Shown here piece by piece: positions 1 to 11,589 of a DNA stretch of 64,000 bases. Both the position numbers and the translations under genes were made by a program. The stretch covers positions 1,674,001 to 1,738,000 of the forward strand of contig CP126200.1 in NCBI GenBank assembly GCA_030272155.1, in the 5' to 3' direction. This DNA is from Tetradesmus obliquus. Taxonomy: Eukaryota; Chlorophyta; Chlorophyceae; Sphaeropleales; Scenedesmaceae. Within the stretch, counting starts at the first letter, position 1. Each line of letters opens with the position of its first letter. The notes beneath the pieces are model-generated. The model searched no databases, had not been told where the DNA came from, and saw only the letters and a list, made by a program, of their open reading frames with translations.

Positions 1-2128
1 ATCTACCTCAAGTAGACAGTCGCGGTTTCCTTTGAGTGGCGTTGACTGTGTTTGACTGACAGCAGCAGCAGCAGCATCAGCTGCAGGAAAGCACTGCAGT
101 CATGGGCGCAGCCGGCATCTACCTCAGGTGATTTGGCTCTTTAAGTAGATCTGCTCTGCTGCTTCCTTTGCTGGTCTGGGTTGGCAATGGCACTGTGTTG
201 GACTGACAGCAGCAGTGGCATTTACTGCGCTTTGGTGCGGGGTGCTGGCAGGTGCCACTGGCACTTGGCAAGCCTGCAGCTTGTAGCCTTTTGTGTGTCT
301 GTTTGGGCAAGTGCTAGGTAGCTTTTTGGGGTTTGAGGCGCTGCATGTATTACTGCTAGGGCTCAGTGCAGAAGGCGTTGAGACCTCATGCTGTGCTTGG
401 CAGTAGTGCAGATTGTGACAATTGTGGTGGCTGTTCGTGTCTGTTCTGCGCTGGTTGCAGCAACCACGGTTTGTGGGTTTGACAACGGAACCACAGCAGG
501 CGTACAGCCGTGCATGCTATGTAGTGCATGTCTCCTGCCAGCAGCGTTGGCGGCAGCATGCTTGCAGCGAGCTGTGCTTTCATTTTCATGCCCGGCGCAG
601 CTGGCCGGCAGTGTGTAGGCTGCAGCTGCAGCGCGCTGTTACCTTTTGCATGTGGTGCATCCCTTGTGCAGCTGCTTAGGCCATGTGGCCAAGGTGTGTG
701 GACATTCCAGAGTTCTACTTGAGCCAATTTGGATTGGTGGTCACACTCGCACAAATTTTCTACAAATCGTCCATTCTTATGTAAAAATATACAACACTCA
801 CACTGGCTGGGATCAGGCAGGCACTGCTGCGGCAGCACGGCGGCAGTAGGCGCATTCCGAGGGAATGTGTAGTGCTCGTCTTCAACTCCTTCTAGCATGG
901 TCTACGACGCGATGTATGCAATACGTGATGGCTGTCGTCGGGTAACACCGCTACAAAAGATTGCGCCAGCACTGCACGAGCCCACTAGTGCAACAAATGG
1001 TAAGGAGCAGCAACAGCCACACGCGTGTACGGCGCAGAATCCAGTTGGATGCCTGCAGGCAGCAAGGCAACGACAGCTAGAACACAACCGCATGTGGCTA
1101 GTTACGTGATCACCCCTGCCAAAATCTCTGCTGGCCCTGCAGCCTGCCAGGTGACAGTGCAGCCACAGTCCCATCATGGCATCGACATAATCAGCTTCAG
1201 AACCCTGGCTGTGAACCCGTTTCAAGCACTGTCAGCACGTACAGTACACTGGTAGCTGAAGCGCCTATGTGTATGGGACCACAACACACAGCACCCCGCA
1301 ACGTCAACATCCCTGCCGAAGTGTGCACCCCTGGCAACGAGTGTGTGCACGGTGCAATAATTTGTTTGGGTGCACAATGCATGTGTGCACGGTGCAGGGT
1401 GGCACGATACACAGATAAGTGCATGCACATGACTTGCACTCATTTTTGCTGCAGGGTGACACACCTGCATGCATCTAAACGTCATCTGATCGTCAACATA
1501 CCACAACATAACGGTATCCCTGCCCTGGTGGGCTTTCCAACCCCTGCTATCAACGGCAGCGGCTGAGATATGCATCCACACATAATGATGGCAGATTGAG
1601 TTCAAACAGAAACCAAAGGTTGCAGACTCAAGATTGTGTTTCCAGATCCAGGGCATGAACTTTCAAGCACATCATACACACTGGAATGCAGCAGCAACCC
1701 AGTTGGTGCCAGTGCAGAGCAGCGTCAACATGGACAGAACACCAAAGTCCGCCAGATCATCTATTGGCATCACCGAGATGCACACACATAGCTATGATTG
1801 GTTTTTTCCATCAGCATTGCCAAACTATACTTTATAGGGTTGCGCACTATATCAGCCAATCACAAGATTCCATCACCAATGCATGCTGCCCAGTTTTCGC
1901 TCAGGATGCAGATGCTTGGCGCCACACACTTGCCCAACAAACAAATGAACTGCCTACGCAAGCTGTTCACCCAAATGCAAGGGGTCCTCGTGATTCAGAT
2001 TCCCCCTCACACACCAGGCACCTGCTTTGCGCCGGTGAGGCAGTAAGCAGCCGCCAGTCACTGGCTGTAAGCCACAGCACAACACACCGTCCTGGCATCC
2101 TAACATCACTCACTGATGGCATGCAGCA
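1..2128. other. No supported gene; imperfect direct repeat at the left edge
   Basis: I find no exon chain here that I can support. Bases 1-70 and 117-215 are imperfect direct copies: both start ATCTACCTCA and end with a TTTGACTGACAGCAGCAG-like or TTGGACTGACAGCAGCAG-like stretch. A minus-strand reading frame of about 170 codons at 386-898 has no recognisable domain and no homologue elsewhere in the window. The stretch could be the 3' flank of gene A or hold a gene that is unrecognisable without RNA. Confidence 0.4.
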
Positions 2129-2215
2129 CATGCCTAGCATTGGTTGCTGCCCAGGCCCCTAAAGTTCCCAAGCGCATACGCAATATAAAAGGCTACCCCA
2201 TACAGGAGCTAACAC
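2129..2215 (-). repeat. Duplicated 3' end of the terminal exon of gene A
   Basis: About 45 bases at 2131-2175 are nearly identical to 2374-2418, which encode the last residues (NFRGLGSNQC) and stop of gene A. Further upstream on the minus strand the copy decays but still reads YGVAFYIAYALGNFRG against RLYWAAYELGNFRG in the gene. The copy lies about 245 bases beyond the source, in direct orientation. It is not a separate gene because it has no room for the rest of the coding sequence. Confidence 0.7.
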
Positions 2216-2378
2216 CCCAGAACAACAACACCTCAGACCTGTACGAATCTGTCGGCACCTGTGTCGCTGTGCTGCACAGGGTCCTGGCAACCAGTGACGG
2301 TGTTCAACGCCCCTGACAGGCCATGCAAGGAACAGCCGCCAGCATGTTCTGCAAGCACTGCATGTTTGTACTGCATGC

Positions 2379-5300
2379 CTAGCATTGGTTGCTGCCCAGG
2401 CCCCTGAAGTTCCCAAGCTCATATGCTGCCCAGTACAGCCGCGAGCAGGAGCAGTCCAATGTTTCAATGACAATCACGCTCGACCGCAGCCTGTCATCTA
2501 TGTCAGTCGAGGGCCCGACGCCAATCCAGTCATTGCCGGGGCAGCCAGTCTCCCTCGGCGGCGCGCACCCAAAGTAAAACAGCTGCGTACGAATTTCATC
2601 AACTTTCCGAGATATTATCTGCACCTGCATCAGGTCATTGGCGATGCATGTTGCATTCACGCGGCCAACATCCGTGCCTCCCGCACAATCCGCAGCAACG
2701 CGGCTGTTACGCAACGCCAGCCCGGGCGTCTGCGGCACCGCCCACATGAAAACATTTGGGGCAGGACCCTGGTTGTAAAACCCCTCGCGCGCAGGCCCCG
2801 GGCATTGAAAGTCAAACAAGCCTGGACGCGCGTGTGCAAAGCACACAGAGCCGCGCTGGGAATTTGGGCTCCAGTTGCGGGTGCGGGCGTATGCAACAGC
2901 ATCATCAAGGCAGCAACCGAGCTCTTGGGTGGCACGAGCAGCGCGCGTGACAGAGCTGCCGGTTGCTGCTGCTGCTGCTGCCGCCATGTTTGGCTGTTCC
3001 ACTGCTGCCGCTGCTGCTGCTGCTGCTGCCTCCTCTGGCAACATGTTGGAGCTTCCTTCGCGTGCATCTTCCTTTGCTCCCCTGTCTTGTGCTTGGCCTG
3101 CTGCCAAGGGATCATCCATTATGTCTGTATGAGCTGTATCTTGACTTTCTCCGCCTGGCTGGCGTGAGGTTGGTGTTATTTCTGCTTTGGGTGGTCCAGT
3201 TTGATTGTCATCCTTCAGCATGCGCCGGGCAGCATTCGTCGCAATTGCCCCTGTTGAGGAAGTGCCGTGAGTGCTTGCAGCGCCCGCTTGGGAGTTGCAC
3301 GTTGCTGTCAGCTCAGCTCGCATGCTGAGGCTGCGTATGTTTTGCGCAGTGAAGTTTCCGCTGCAAGTCACCGCCAGCTGTCCCCTGAAAGCTGTGGTGG
3401 CTGCAGAGCAGGATACATTCAGCAGTGCAGCAGTGTCGGGCGACTTGCACTGTAGCACATTTTGGTGTAGCATTGGATGCACATCGTGTCCAGAAAGCAA
3501 CAATGCAGCTGCAGCGGCAGCCTGATGCAGCAGCGGCCGCGCCTGGTATGCACAACGAGCATCACTGCACCCCTGGCTAGCTGCAAGCTGCAGCACAGCT
3601 ACAGTTTGATGCACAGCATGTGCTGCTGATGCTGATGCTGCAACCAAGCCATGACCTACAGTATAGAGCAGCTCATCCGCTCACCTCGTAAAGTTGGTGT
3701 GCAAGTGACCCTGAGCGCCCCAGGCCTAATGCCAGGCACATTGACAATCGCCCGCGGGTTGCTCAGAATCGGCCTGCTGCCTCCGTCCCGCACAACATAG
3801 CTGAAGCGCATTGTGACAGCCCTGCTGGACCGGCAGGCGATCTGCTGCATCGCAACAGGCCGCAGCTGCAACTTCGGTGTTGCAAACACTTCCAGACTCG
3901 TGCTGAGCTGGATTGGGCGAGGGGCAGCACAGCCTGACAGCATGGGGTCCGCTGCTGCTGCTGTAAGGGTTACGGAATGGCTGCCAGCTGGGAATGCTGC
4001 TGCGTCAGTTGAGCTGCATGTGACTGTTACAGAGCGGGATGTGCCGCCGCCTGCAGAAGTATACATCAGCACGGAAATACTTAGCACGTTTTGCAAGCAT
4101 GCCACGCACTAGGCAAGCTGCAAACGTTGTTTAGCCATCGCTTTGTGGAGCGCACAAAACAGGCTGCGCAACAGCTGCAGATGTCCAGGGTGCATGCGTG
4201 TATCAGCTTGATGCTGAGCTGCCATGCACCCGCTGCTGCTCCCTGCATACCCCACAGCAGCAATGTAGAAGACGTTACAGTCGCACGCACCGTTACTGTT
4301 TACAACAGCCGCACAAGGGATGTTGCCATTGAGGACAGCAGCTAGCTGCAGCTCCCCTCCATATGCAAGCTGCACACGCGCCTGCGGAAACTCCACAGTA
4401 ACAGAGGTAGCTCCAAAGCACAGCTGTGTTTCGGCAGCTGGTGCTGCCAGAGCAATTTCAGCAGGCTGCTGCACTGACGCGTGCTGTGCTGATTGCTACG
4501 CCGCCGCCGCAGGGGAAGAAGCCTTCATATGATACTTTTAGGGTTATGTCGTGTGGGCCTGGGGCGAAGGCAGCATTGCCAGCTCTGCTGCAGTAGACAG
4601 TTGTGTAGGTGAGGGTGGGGTTGGTGGTGGCTGGGTCTGCACTTGGGTGGCGCTCTGCAAGCAGCATGCAATGTTGTGACGCAGCAGTGTTTTGAGGTGC
4701 TGGTTGTCAGCTGTAGATATGTTTCTAAATGCACAATGTTTGGTTTGTGCATTGGAAAAGTTGTCTGCAAGCAGCACCAGCATGTATCAGCTTGCTGCTG
4801 CTGTTGCTGCAGTGCAAGGTTGCCCTGCCATGGCAAGACAGCAAACTCACCATACGTTTCAACGCAGCTCAACTGCCCGTCAACAGATGCCGTAAACACT
4901 GGACGGCCGTTGACTCCCCGCATGGTGTGTGTGAACTCGGCCCATATGGTGTTGTCACCAGTGCCAAGGCATAAGTCAGGCGCTGTTGCTGCATTAAGAT
5001 TGAAGGTGGGAGGGATGGTGCACTGTGCCAGACCTGCGGACAAACAAGTGCAGCAGCAGCAGAGGAAGCAGCAAAACGGTTGCCATAAGGATCGTTTGAT
5101 GGAAGCAGGAACCAAGAGGTTTGCGCACCGTGCTTTTATGAATTGGCAGTGAAGCAAAGCAGGTCAGGAGCTGTGCAGTGAGTACGCCAGACCAGCACTG
5201 CTGCTGCTGCTGTTCCTGCAGTAGTAGGTTGCAGCAGCAGGAAGCAGCTGCATCATGTGTGTCACTACACCGTATCTGCATGCTATGGTCGAATGCTGCT

Positions 5301-5450
5301 GCTGTAACAGCGCCAACAGCGACCACCCAGTCGATGCTGCCGCGGTGCGCTCAGGAACACATCAACCAGAGGATTGCCGCGAAACCACCTACCCAATCGA
5401 GGCAGAGACGCTGATAGCACCGTCACCAAAGCAACCAACGTAAGTACCAT
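2379..5450 (-). CDS. Gene A: secreted Cys-rich repeat protein, unknown family; apparent frameshift
   Basis: I do not recognise this family. Proposed exons: 5393-5450, 4851-5033, 4291-4654, 3685-4050, 2379-3637. Exon 1 encodes a signal peptide (MVLTLVALVTVLSAS). The body has repeats of roughly 110 residues, each with a VTC-type strand, an FPxGxHxITL-like strand and an LCxGxxSVxVxF-like strand, which suggests extracellular beta-sandwich modules. The C-terminal region, shared with gene B, has a CCLDDAVAYAR motif and about ten conserved cysteines. All four introns are phase 1; the last is only 47 nt. The exon lengths sum to 2230, one base over a whole number of codons. In exon 3 the homologous frame changes between about 4495 and 4474, and the first frame stops at 4458. 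This is either a one-base insertion (pseudogene) or an assembly error. Cell-wall or matrix location is inference. Confidence 0.72.
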
Positions 5451-7413
5451 GTTGTGTGTCATTCTGTTATTCACCAGCACATGCTAAACAGGCAGCAAGC
5501 AGCACAGATGCGACTTGTTCTCTTCGCAAGGCTTCTTGTCAGCAGCACCAATACACTTTGCGCAGTTTGATTGTACTTGATTGCGTGGTTTCTGCGTTTC
5601 GTTTGCTTCGCCTGTCGAGCGAACGTAGCCGTATGCATATCCGGTGAGAACTTGACTGTGAAGGTGACACTGATATCACCAACGCACGTCATTTACACAA
5701 GCAAGGCACGTGCACATGGTTTTCAACGGTCGTTTTCAGCAGGTTTTGATGAACGCCGTTGCACCGACACAAGTGGTATTGTACCACGTGGCTGCCAACA
5801 CTGCCAACGCTGCCATGGCATGTTGGCCAACAGTGGAGAGAGTTGACAACGGTGTGTAGAAACACAAGCAACACGCCTGACACTTGTTCTAATCGCAATG
5901 CTATCTTACAAGCATCATTGGCGGCATGGCTGGCTGTAGACTGGCTGCCCGTTGACCGCTGCACCGGCACCATGCAATCGTTGCACAGTCGGACTGTGCA
6001 GCACACAATGCGTCCAAGTGTGACACTGCAATGTGCCAGTCAAGCAAGTGCAGCACATGTGGGAAAGCACCTTCTCATGAATCCCAGACGCCTTCAAATC
6101 GCGGCCACACACAAAGTCAGGGAATGTGCTGCATCCACACGCAGGCACTGCATAACATCATGACCATACTATGTGACAGTGCTTGATGTTTATGCAGCGG
6201 TGCTGCTGTTATTTGCTAAGCCTTCCTTGCATGACAGAAGTGCAGCTGCATGTCCCTTGAGTGTAGCTCAAACTCTGTCCTGCTTGACAAACAATTGCGC
6301 ACCACAAGGTTGGTGTCACCACTGCAGTAACGGTACCTGCTGGCCCTGCAGCCATGTGTGCCGGGCGCTGCACATGCTTCACACGCTCCAGCCATGCAAA
6401 CCATCGACGCCTTGCACCCCAACATATCCCAACTTTTCAACAGCAGGTTGTATCTATACAAAGAGATCACAGGCTGTCAACAGCTAGAAAGATCTGGACG
6501 CTCAATGTCCAGCCATTGCTCCTAAATAATTTTGCAAAATTACGCGGCCCGCATTAGCAGCGTGCAGGCGCTCCACAGCAGCACACAGATTCAAACGATG
6601 TGCAACGCTCCTGCAGCTCAGTCCGCTTTGTGCACTGTACATGCGCATGCCAGTGTTCAACAACTGGTGTGGGCGTTGGGCAACGATTGCTCCGCCCATG
6701 AACAGCCACTGAAGTAAGCTGCTGTAGCACATGCGCTTCCATAAGCGCTTAGGCCAGCTGCTGCTGCTGCTGCAAACAAAGAGGGAGCAGGAAAGCCAGA
6801 GAATGAGCTATACATGGCGTGCAGCTTGTAACACACCCGCATGGCATGACGAACAAGACCCAACTGGCCTGCTGAGACACATCTTGTAGCTTCGCACCCC
6901 TACCGTTCAACGGTGCAAGTTGCACGTACAAACTGCACACATAGAATTACCTGCAGCAGCAGCAGCCAGGAGGCGCCGGCAATGCAACGGGAGGCGGCTC
7001 AAATGCAGCACCATGTTGGTATGCTGTAGGCAACATACACCAAGGAGTACAGCAGAACACGCAGCTCAATGCGTGCACGGATGTGCAGCATCTGTTCACC
7101 TCTACTTGCCCCCTGTAACTGCCAGAGTGTGCTCAACTCGGCAGGACGTCTCACACAGAAAGCCTACATTGCAATCAAGAGATTTTACCCAGGTATGGGG
7201 CTTTCAAGGGTTTGTGCATGCAACTGGTGCTAGTGCAGTGCCTTTTGAAGAGCCAAACAGCCTTGGGAAAGGGCACACATCACCCAGGACCTGGAACTAG
7301 ACCTCGTGCAATCAGGCACCTGCCATGCTAAAACAATGACAAAATGCAAGTGCTGCAAGCTCTTCCATCTAGGTCTGTGATAGATACTCGCACATAGGGT
7401 TATGCCAAAAAGT
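5451..7413. other. Spacer between tandem paralogues B and A
   Basis: This 2-kb stretch should hold the gene A promoter and the gene B 3' UTR. No gene is supported. On the minus strand at 5640-5692 a short frame reads CVGDISVTFTVKF, which resembles the LCxGxxSVxVxF strand of the A/B repeats. It could be a relic of a further copy, but the match is too short to call. Confidence 0.4.
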
Positions 7414-10373
7414 CTAGCACTGGTCGCGCGCTAGATCCCTGAAACTCCCCGCTTGATACACAGCCCAGTACAGCTTGGAGCACGGGCACTCCAACACCTC
7501 AGCCAACATAACAGCCAACCTAAACGTGCCATCAATATCTGTCGGCTCTGCAGTTGCCACCCACGTGTTGCTACCACATCCACTCTGCTTCGGCGGCTGA
7601 CACCCGAACCAAAATAGCTGTGAAGCCACCGCATCAACCCTCTTAGTGATCACCTCAATTTGCACAAGGTGGCGTTTTGTGCAGGTTGCGGTGACTCGTC
7701 CAATGTCAGTGCCGCCTGCGCAGTCAGCTGGCACGCGGTTGTTGGAGAAGGAGAGGCCGGGGGCTTGCGGGACACTCCACATGATGCCGTCTGGCATGGG
7801 GCCTCTGTTGTACATGCCTTCGTTGACAGAGCAAGGGGGAAGGTCTGGGTCTGCGGCAGTGGAATCAGTTGCCGTAATGCATACGTTGGTGAGTGCAAGG
7901 ATATGTTGAAGAAGGTAGCGGCAGATCTGTCGGAGACTGTTGTTTGAGCAGCATCAGTGGTGCCATCACTGCACTTCATGCTGCCCATCTGAATGATAGA
8001 CTGCGTTCTTGTAAAATCAGTTGGCTTCGCCGCTCACCCGAGCCTGGGCGGGCGTGCTTGAAGCAGACAGAGCCCTCCCCGGTCCATGACCTGGCATATG
8101 CCACCACATTGCTCAGGCAGCAGGACAGCGCCTGCCGCACCGCAACAGAGCGCGTCACGCTGGTCTGTGCTGCTGCTGCTGCCTCTGCATCTGCAGCAGC
8201 AGCTGCTAGCTCAGCCTCAAGTCCTGCTGCATTAGCAATGGAGACATTCAGTTGGGTACCAATCCCGGCAGCTGCTGCTGTAGCATCTAATTCACCCTCA
8301 ATAAGCAGCCTCCTGGCAATCAACTGCTTTTCAAGGTTGCTGGTTGCTGGTGAGTCTGGTGACACTTGTGCTGTAGCAACAGGTGTTGCAGATCCTGCAA
8401 GCTGTAGCACGTGCTGTTCTGGCGTCCCTGCTGTTGTCAAGCGCCTGCCGCTGTTGCCAGAGTTGCTGCTGCTCACTCCACATGTGGCCGTAAGCTGCGC
8501 TTGTACATTTACCGCTGCTGCTTTCAGCGCTGCAAAGTTGCCGCTGCAAGAAACTGCCAGCTGACCTTGCGTGCTGCTGGTGGCTGCAGCACGGCGGCGG
8601 CAGCAGGTGAACAGTCGAGATATGATCAGCAGCGGAGTGCAGCAGTGGTATGGCTGCTGTGTGCTCACGACTGCTATGACAGCCACACATAAGCGGGCGC
8701 ATTATGAACACCAAAACCTTTGACCAGGTCACTAGCGCAGTTGCCCAGAGCCCTTGACAACTTGACAGACCAACATGTTTCTGCAGCTTGAAGCGCATGT
8801 GCTGTTGAGAAGCGTGTTGATGAGCAGGACAAAGTGCTACAAGTTACGAGAAAAGAACACATGAAAAGCAGCAAGCCAGCTTGAGCCTATGCTCTTCCGT
8901 GCTCAAAATAGAGAAGGACGAAGACAGGCCCAGGACAAAGTGGTCTCATGGCCAGACTCACCCTGGAGTGTTGTCTTGCAGGCCACCTGTGCTGCTGCTG
9001 CAATGCTCCCGCCAGCAAACTTTGCGCTTGCTTTGGGGTTGGTGAGCTTAGGCGCGTCCCCACCCCGCGCAACAATGTAGTTGAACCTGCCAGCAGACAG
9101 GCAGGCACAGCTGTGAAACATGGCTTTGCCAGGCCATGACAGTCACTTGTTGCAGCAAAGCAAGTACTGCGCACATCTTATGCTTTCTGCACGGCTTCTG
9201 AGGCGCGTCTCCCCAACCAGCGACTCCTCACCCAGCCGCCTGCCGCTACTTCAGCACAACATCATGTACAATTAAGCTTGTTGCGATCATGCAGGTGTGG
9301 CTGCTGCTTACCTGAGGTTCACGCTGTTGCTGTTCATGCAGGCGGCCTCTTGCTGAGCCACCTGCTGAATGCGCAGCTGAGGAGGTGCCATCACTACCAC
9401 AGCTGCAACCAAGCTGACAGGTTTAGGCAATGCACAGCCCTCCACGCTGATGGCTTCACTGCTGCTGCTGCTGCTGCTGCTGGTGTCTGGTGCTGCCTGC
9501 AGTGTGATAGTGTGGCGGCCTTTGGGGAAGCCGGCTGCAGCAGCGCTGCTGCATGTAACGGTCACAGGACCAGCAAAGCCTGTGGCAGCAAAAACAATGA
9601 CAATCTGGTATGAAGCTTGCCAGAGATCCATTGTTTCCTGTGCCTGCAACTGCTGCAAGGTACGGTGCCAGTGCCAAAGGTAGAAACTGACACCCCGGCT
9701 GACGCCAGTGTCGCTCACTGGTGTTCTGTGCCGGGCTCACCACCAACAGCTGTGCAGCTGCTGAACAAGCAATAATGTACCTGCCAACACGCTGCTGCTG
9801 TGTGGCTCAACATCGCTCGCCACAAGAAAAAAAAGCTTGCCTGGCTTTGGAGTGGTGGCTGTGCAGGGAGTGCCATCCTCCAATGCAGCAGACAGCTGCA
9901 GCGCCCCCGCATACTTTTCCGTCTCCTGCACCTCCGGAAACACCACTGAAAATGACTTGGTGCCTTGGCACAGCTGCGTCCTTGCTGGTGCCTGCAGTGC
10001 AATCTTTGGGGCTGCCAGCAGCGTTGGCTGTGCTGTGACAAATGCCAGCCCTCCTGGGCAAGGAGGTGTGCCTTCATATGCTGCTCGCAGGGTGATGGCG
10101 TGCAGGCCATTATCGAATGATGCGCCGCCTGTTGCGCATGTTGCAAAGGTATGTTGTGGCGGCAGTGCACGCAAGAGTGAATGAGCAAGCTGCTAGGAGG
10201 GTGTGCAGTGTGATACCATCATTAGCTGCTGGCCTTGCAGCGTTGGCCCGCAGTGCAGAGCTGTTTGTATGCTGCAGCTCTGCTGTACTGCAGCGCTGCT
10301 GTGCAGACCAACCTATGCTGCATGATGGTTGAAGGTGGCTTGCATGCTTCAATGTTGCTGCTGCCGCTGCTGC

Positions 10374-10413
<40 letters not shown>

Positions 10414-11589
10414 AGCAGTGAGGCTGCTGCTGCTGCCACCACTGCAGCCGCAGCGAGAGCTGCAGCCATAGCTGTGCTCGTGCGTTGAAACAGACGTCTG
10501 TAGCATGTCTAATGCTTTTGCTGCCACCATGGCTGTGCTGTGCTGTAGCGCTCCAGTGCGTCCTGCTGTGCCGATCTCGGCTCTGGCTCGCACCTGGCCT
10601 AGTGCATGTGACTGTTATGTTGCCGGTTATCTCCGAAGCGCCAATACGCCGTTCGCCTGCAGCACAGCATGCATTTGATGATGTATGTATGGTCATACAA
10701 CACCCTGTTCATGCAGAAAGAGTACTGCAGTGACCCAGATACGCCAGACAGCAGCAGCAATGAAACAAAGTTGCAGGTGCCTCTTGCCCTCTGCTGTGGC
10801 TGCCGCTGCCGCTGTCCCTTCTGCTGCTGCTGCTGCTGCTGTGTCCGCTCAGCTCACTTTGCACATGTTCGCAGGCATTGCCTCCATCTATAAAAGATGT
10901 AATTAGGGGCTCTCCTTCAACCGATCTGCACATAGTCAGTCGTATAATGGTTAAACATCCTGCAGCTCAAGGCAGTGTATGGGACACGGCTGCCAGTACT
11001 GTGCATCCTGCATGTGTGAACATCAAGTAGCGCTGCAACAGTGACTGCTTGGCAGCATGCACTCCTGAAAGCGTACCGCCTGGACGCCAATGCTGCTGAT
11101 CATCGCACGTCAAAAAAATAGTTTGAAGCTGTTTGCTTGCCTGAAGGAGTAGGAGAACTCTGCCCAGAGTGTGTTGTTGCTGCTGCTGTCACAAAAGTTG
11201 GGGCTGTTGGCTACTGTCAGCACGACTGAGGGAGGTACCTTACATTCCTGAGCCGAGCCTGCGGTTGACAAGCAGCACATATAGAAATGTCAAAGGCAGA
11301 ATATCGTGTATTTTTGGCAGCTGCTGTACATGTATAGGTGGCTGCCCAACTGGCTAGCTGAGCGCTTTGCTGCTGCAGCTGTCCTTGTAGTGCTGCCCGC
11401 ACATGGCGTTCCGGAGGCCCCTCCGCACATAATCGGTCACTTAGGTGTTATTTGATTACATGCATCACGTGCTGCAGACGTTGTGCCGGTGGTTAGCCGT
11501 GGGTTATCTTGGCAGGACCTACATGAAGCTAGCAGCACTGCAACTGTCACCGCCAGTAGAGACCGCATGATGCTGTGATAATAGTTCAT
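7414..11589 (-). CDS. Gene B: secreted Cys-rich repeat protein, tandem paralogue of gene A
   Basis: Intact paralogue of gene A in the same orientation, about 652 residues. Exons: 11523-11568, 11141-11258, 10858-10925, 10594-10656, 9841-10128, 9312-9579, 8962-9086, 8038-8583, 7414-7850. They sum to 1959 nt, exactly 653 codons. Exon 1 encodes a signal peptide (MRSLLAVTVAVLLAS); an in-frame upstream ATG at 11589 is an alternative start. Exons 2-3 read NNTLWAEFSYSFR then SVEGEPLITSFIDG, matching DNTIWAEFTHTMR and GVNGRPVFTASVDG in A. Two introns have a GC donor (GCAAGC at 11140 and 9840). Intron 4 contains a CTG run. The C-terminal domain matches A closely (for example DCAGGTD, CPCSKLYWA). The role is unknown; a secreted wall or matrix protein is inferred only from the signal peptide and cysteines. 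Confidence 0.78.
10374..10411. repeat. (CTG)n microsatellite in intron 4 of gene B
   Basis: About 12 CTG units preceded by CTG/CCG-mixed units. They lie inside the intron between exons 10594-10656 and 9841-10128. Long apparent poly-Leu, poly-Ala or poly-Ser frames across this stretch are artefacts of the triplet repeat. Confidence 0.85.

Noticed and set aside
386..898. Minus-strand frame of about 170 codons
   Set aside because: No motif, no paralogue in the window and no neighbouring exons. Composition is like the non-coding background.
5640..5692. Possible relic exon of the A/B family (CVGDISVTFTVKF)
   Set aside because: Only about 13 residues match loosely and no flanking exons follow; recorded as a note in the spacer entry.
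10110..10600. Apparent poly-Ala, poly-Ser, poly-Gln and poly-Leu proteins on both strands
   Set aside because: They are the possible frames of a CTG run within an intron of gene B whose flanking exons are fixed by homology to gene A.
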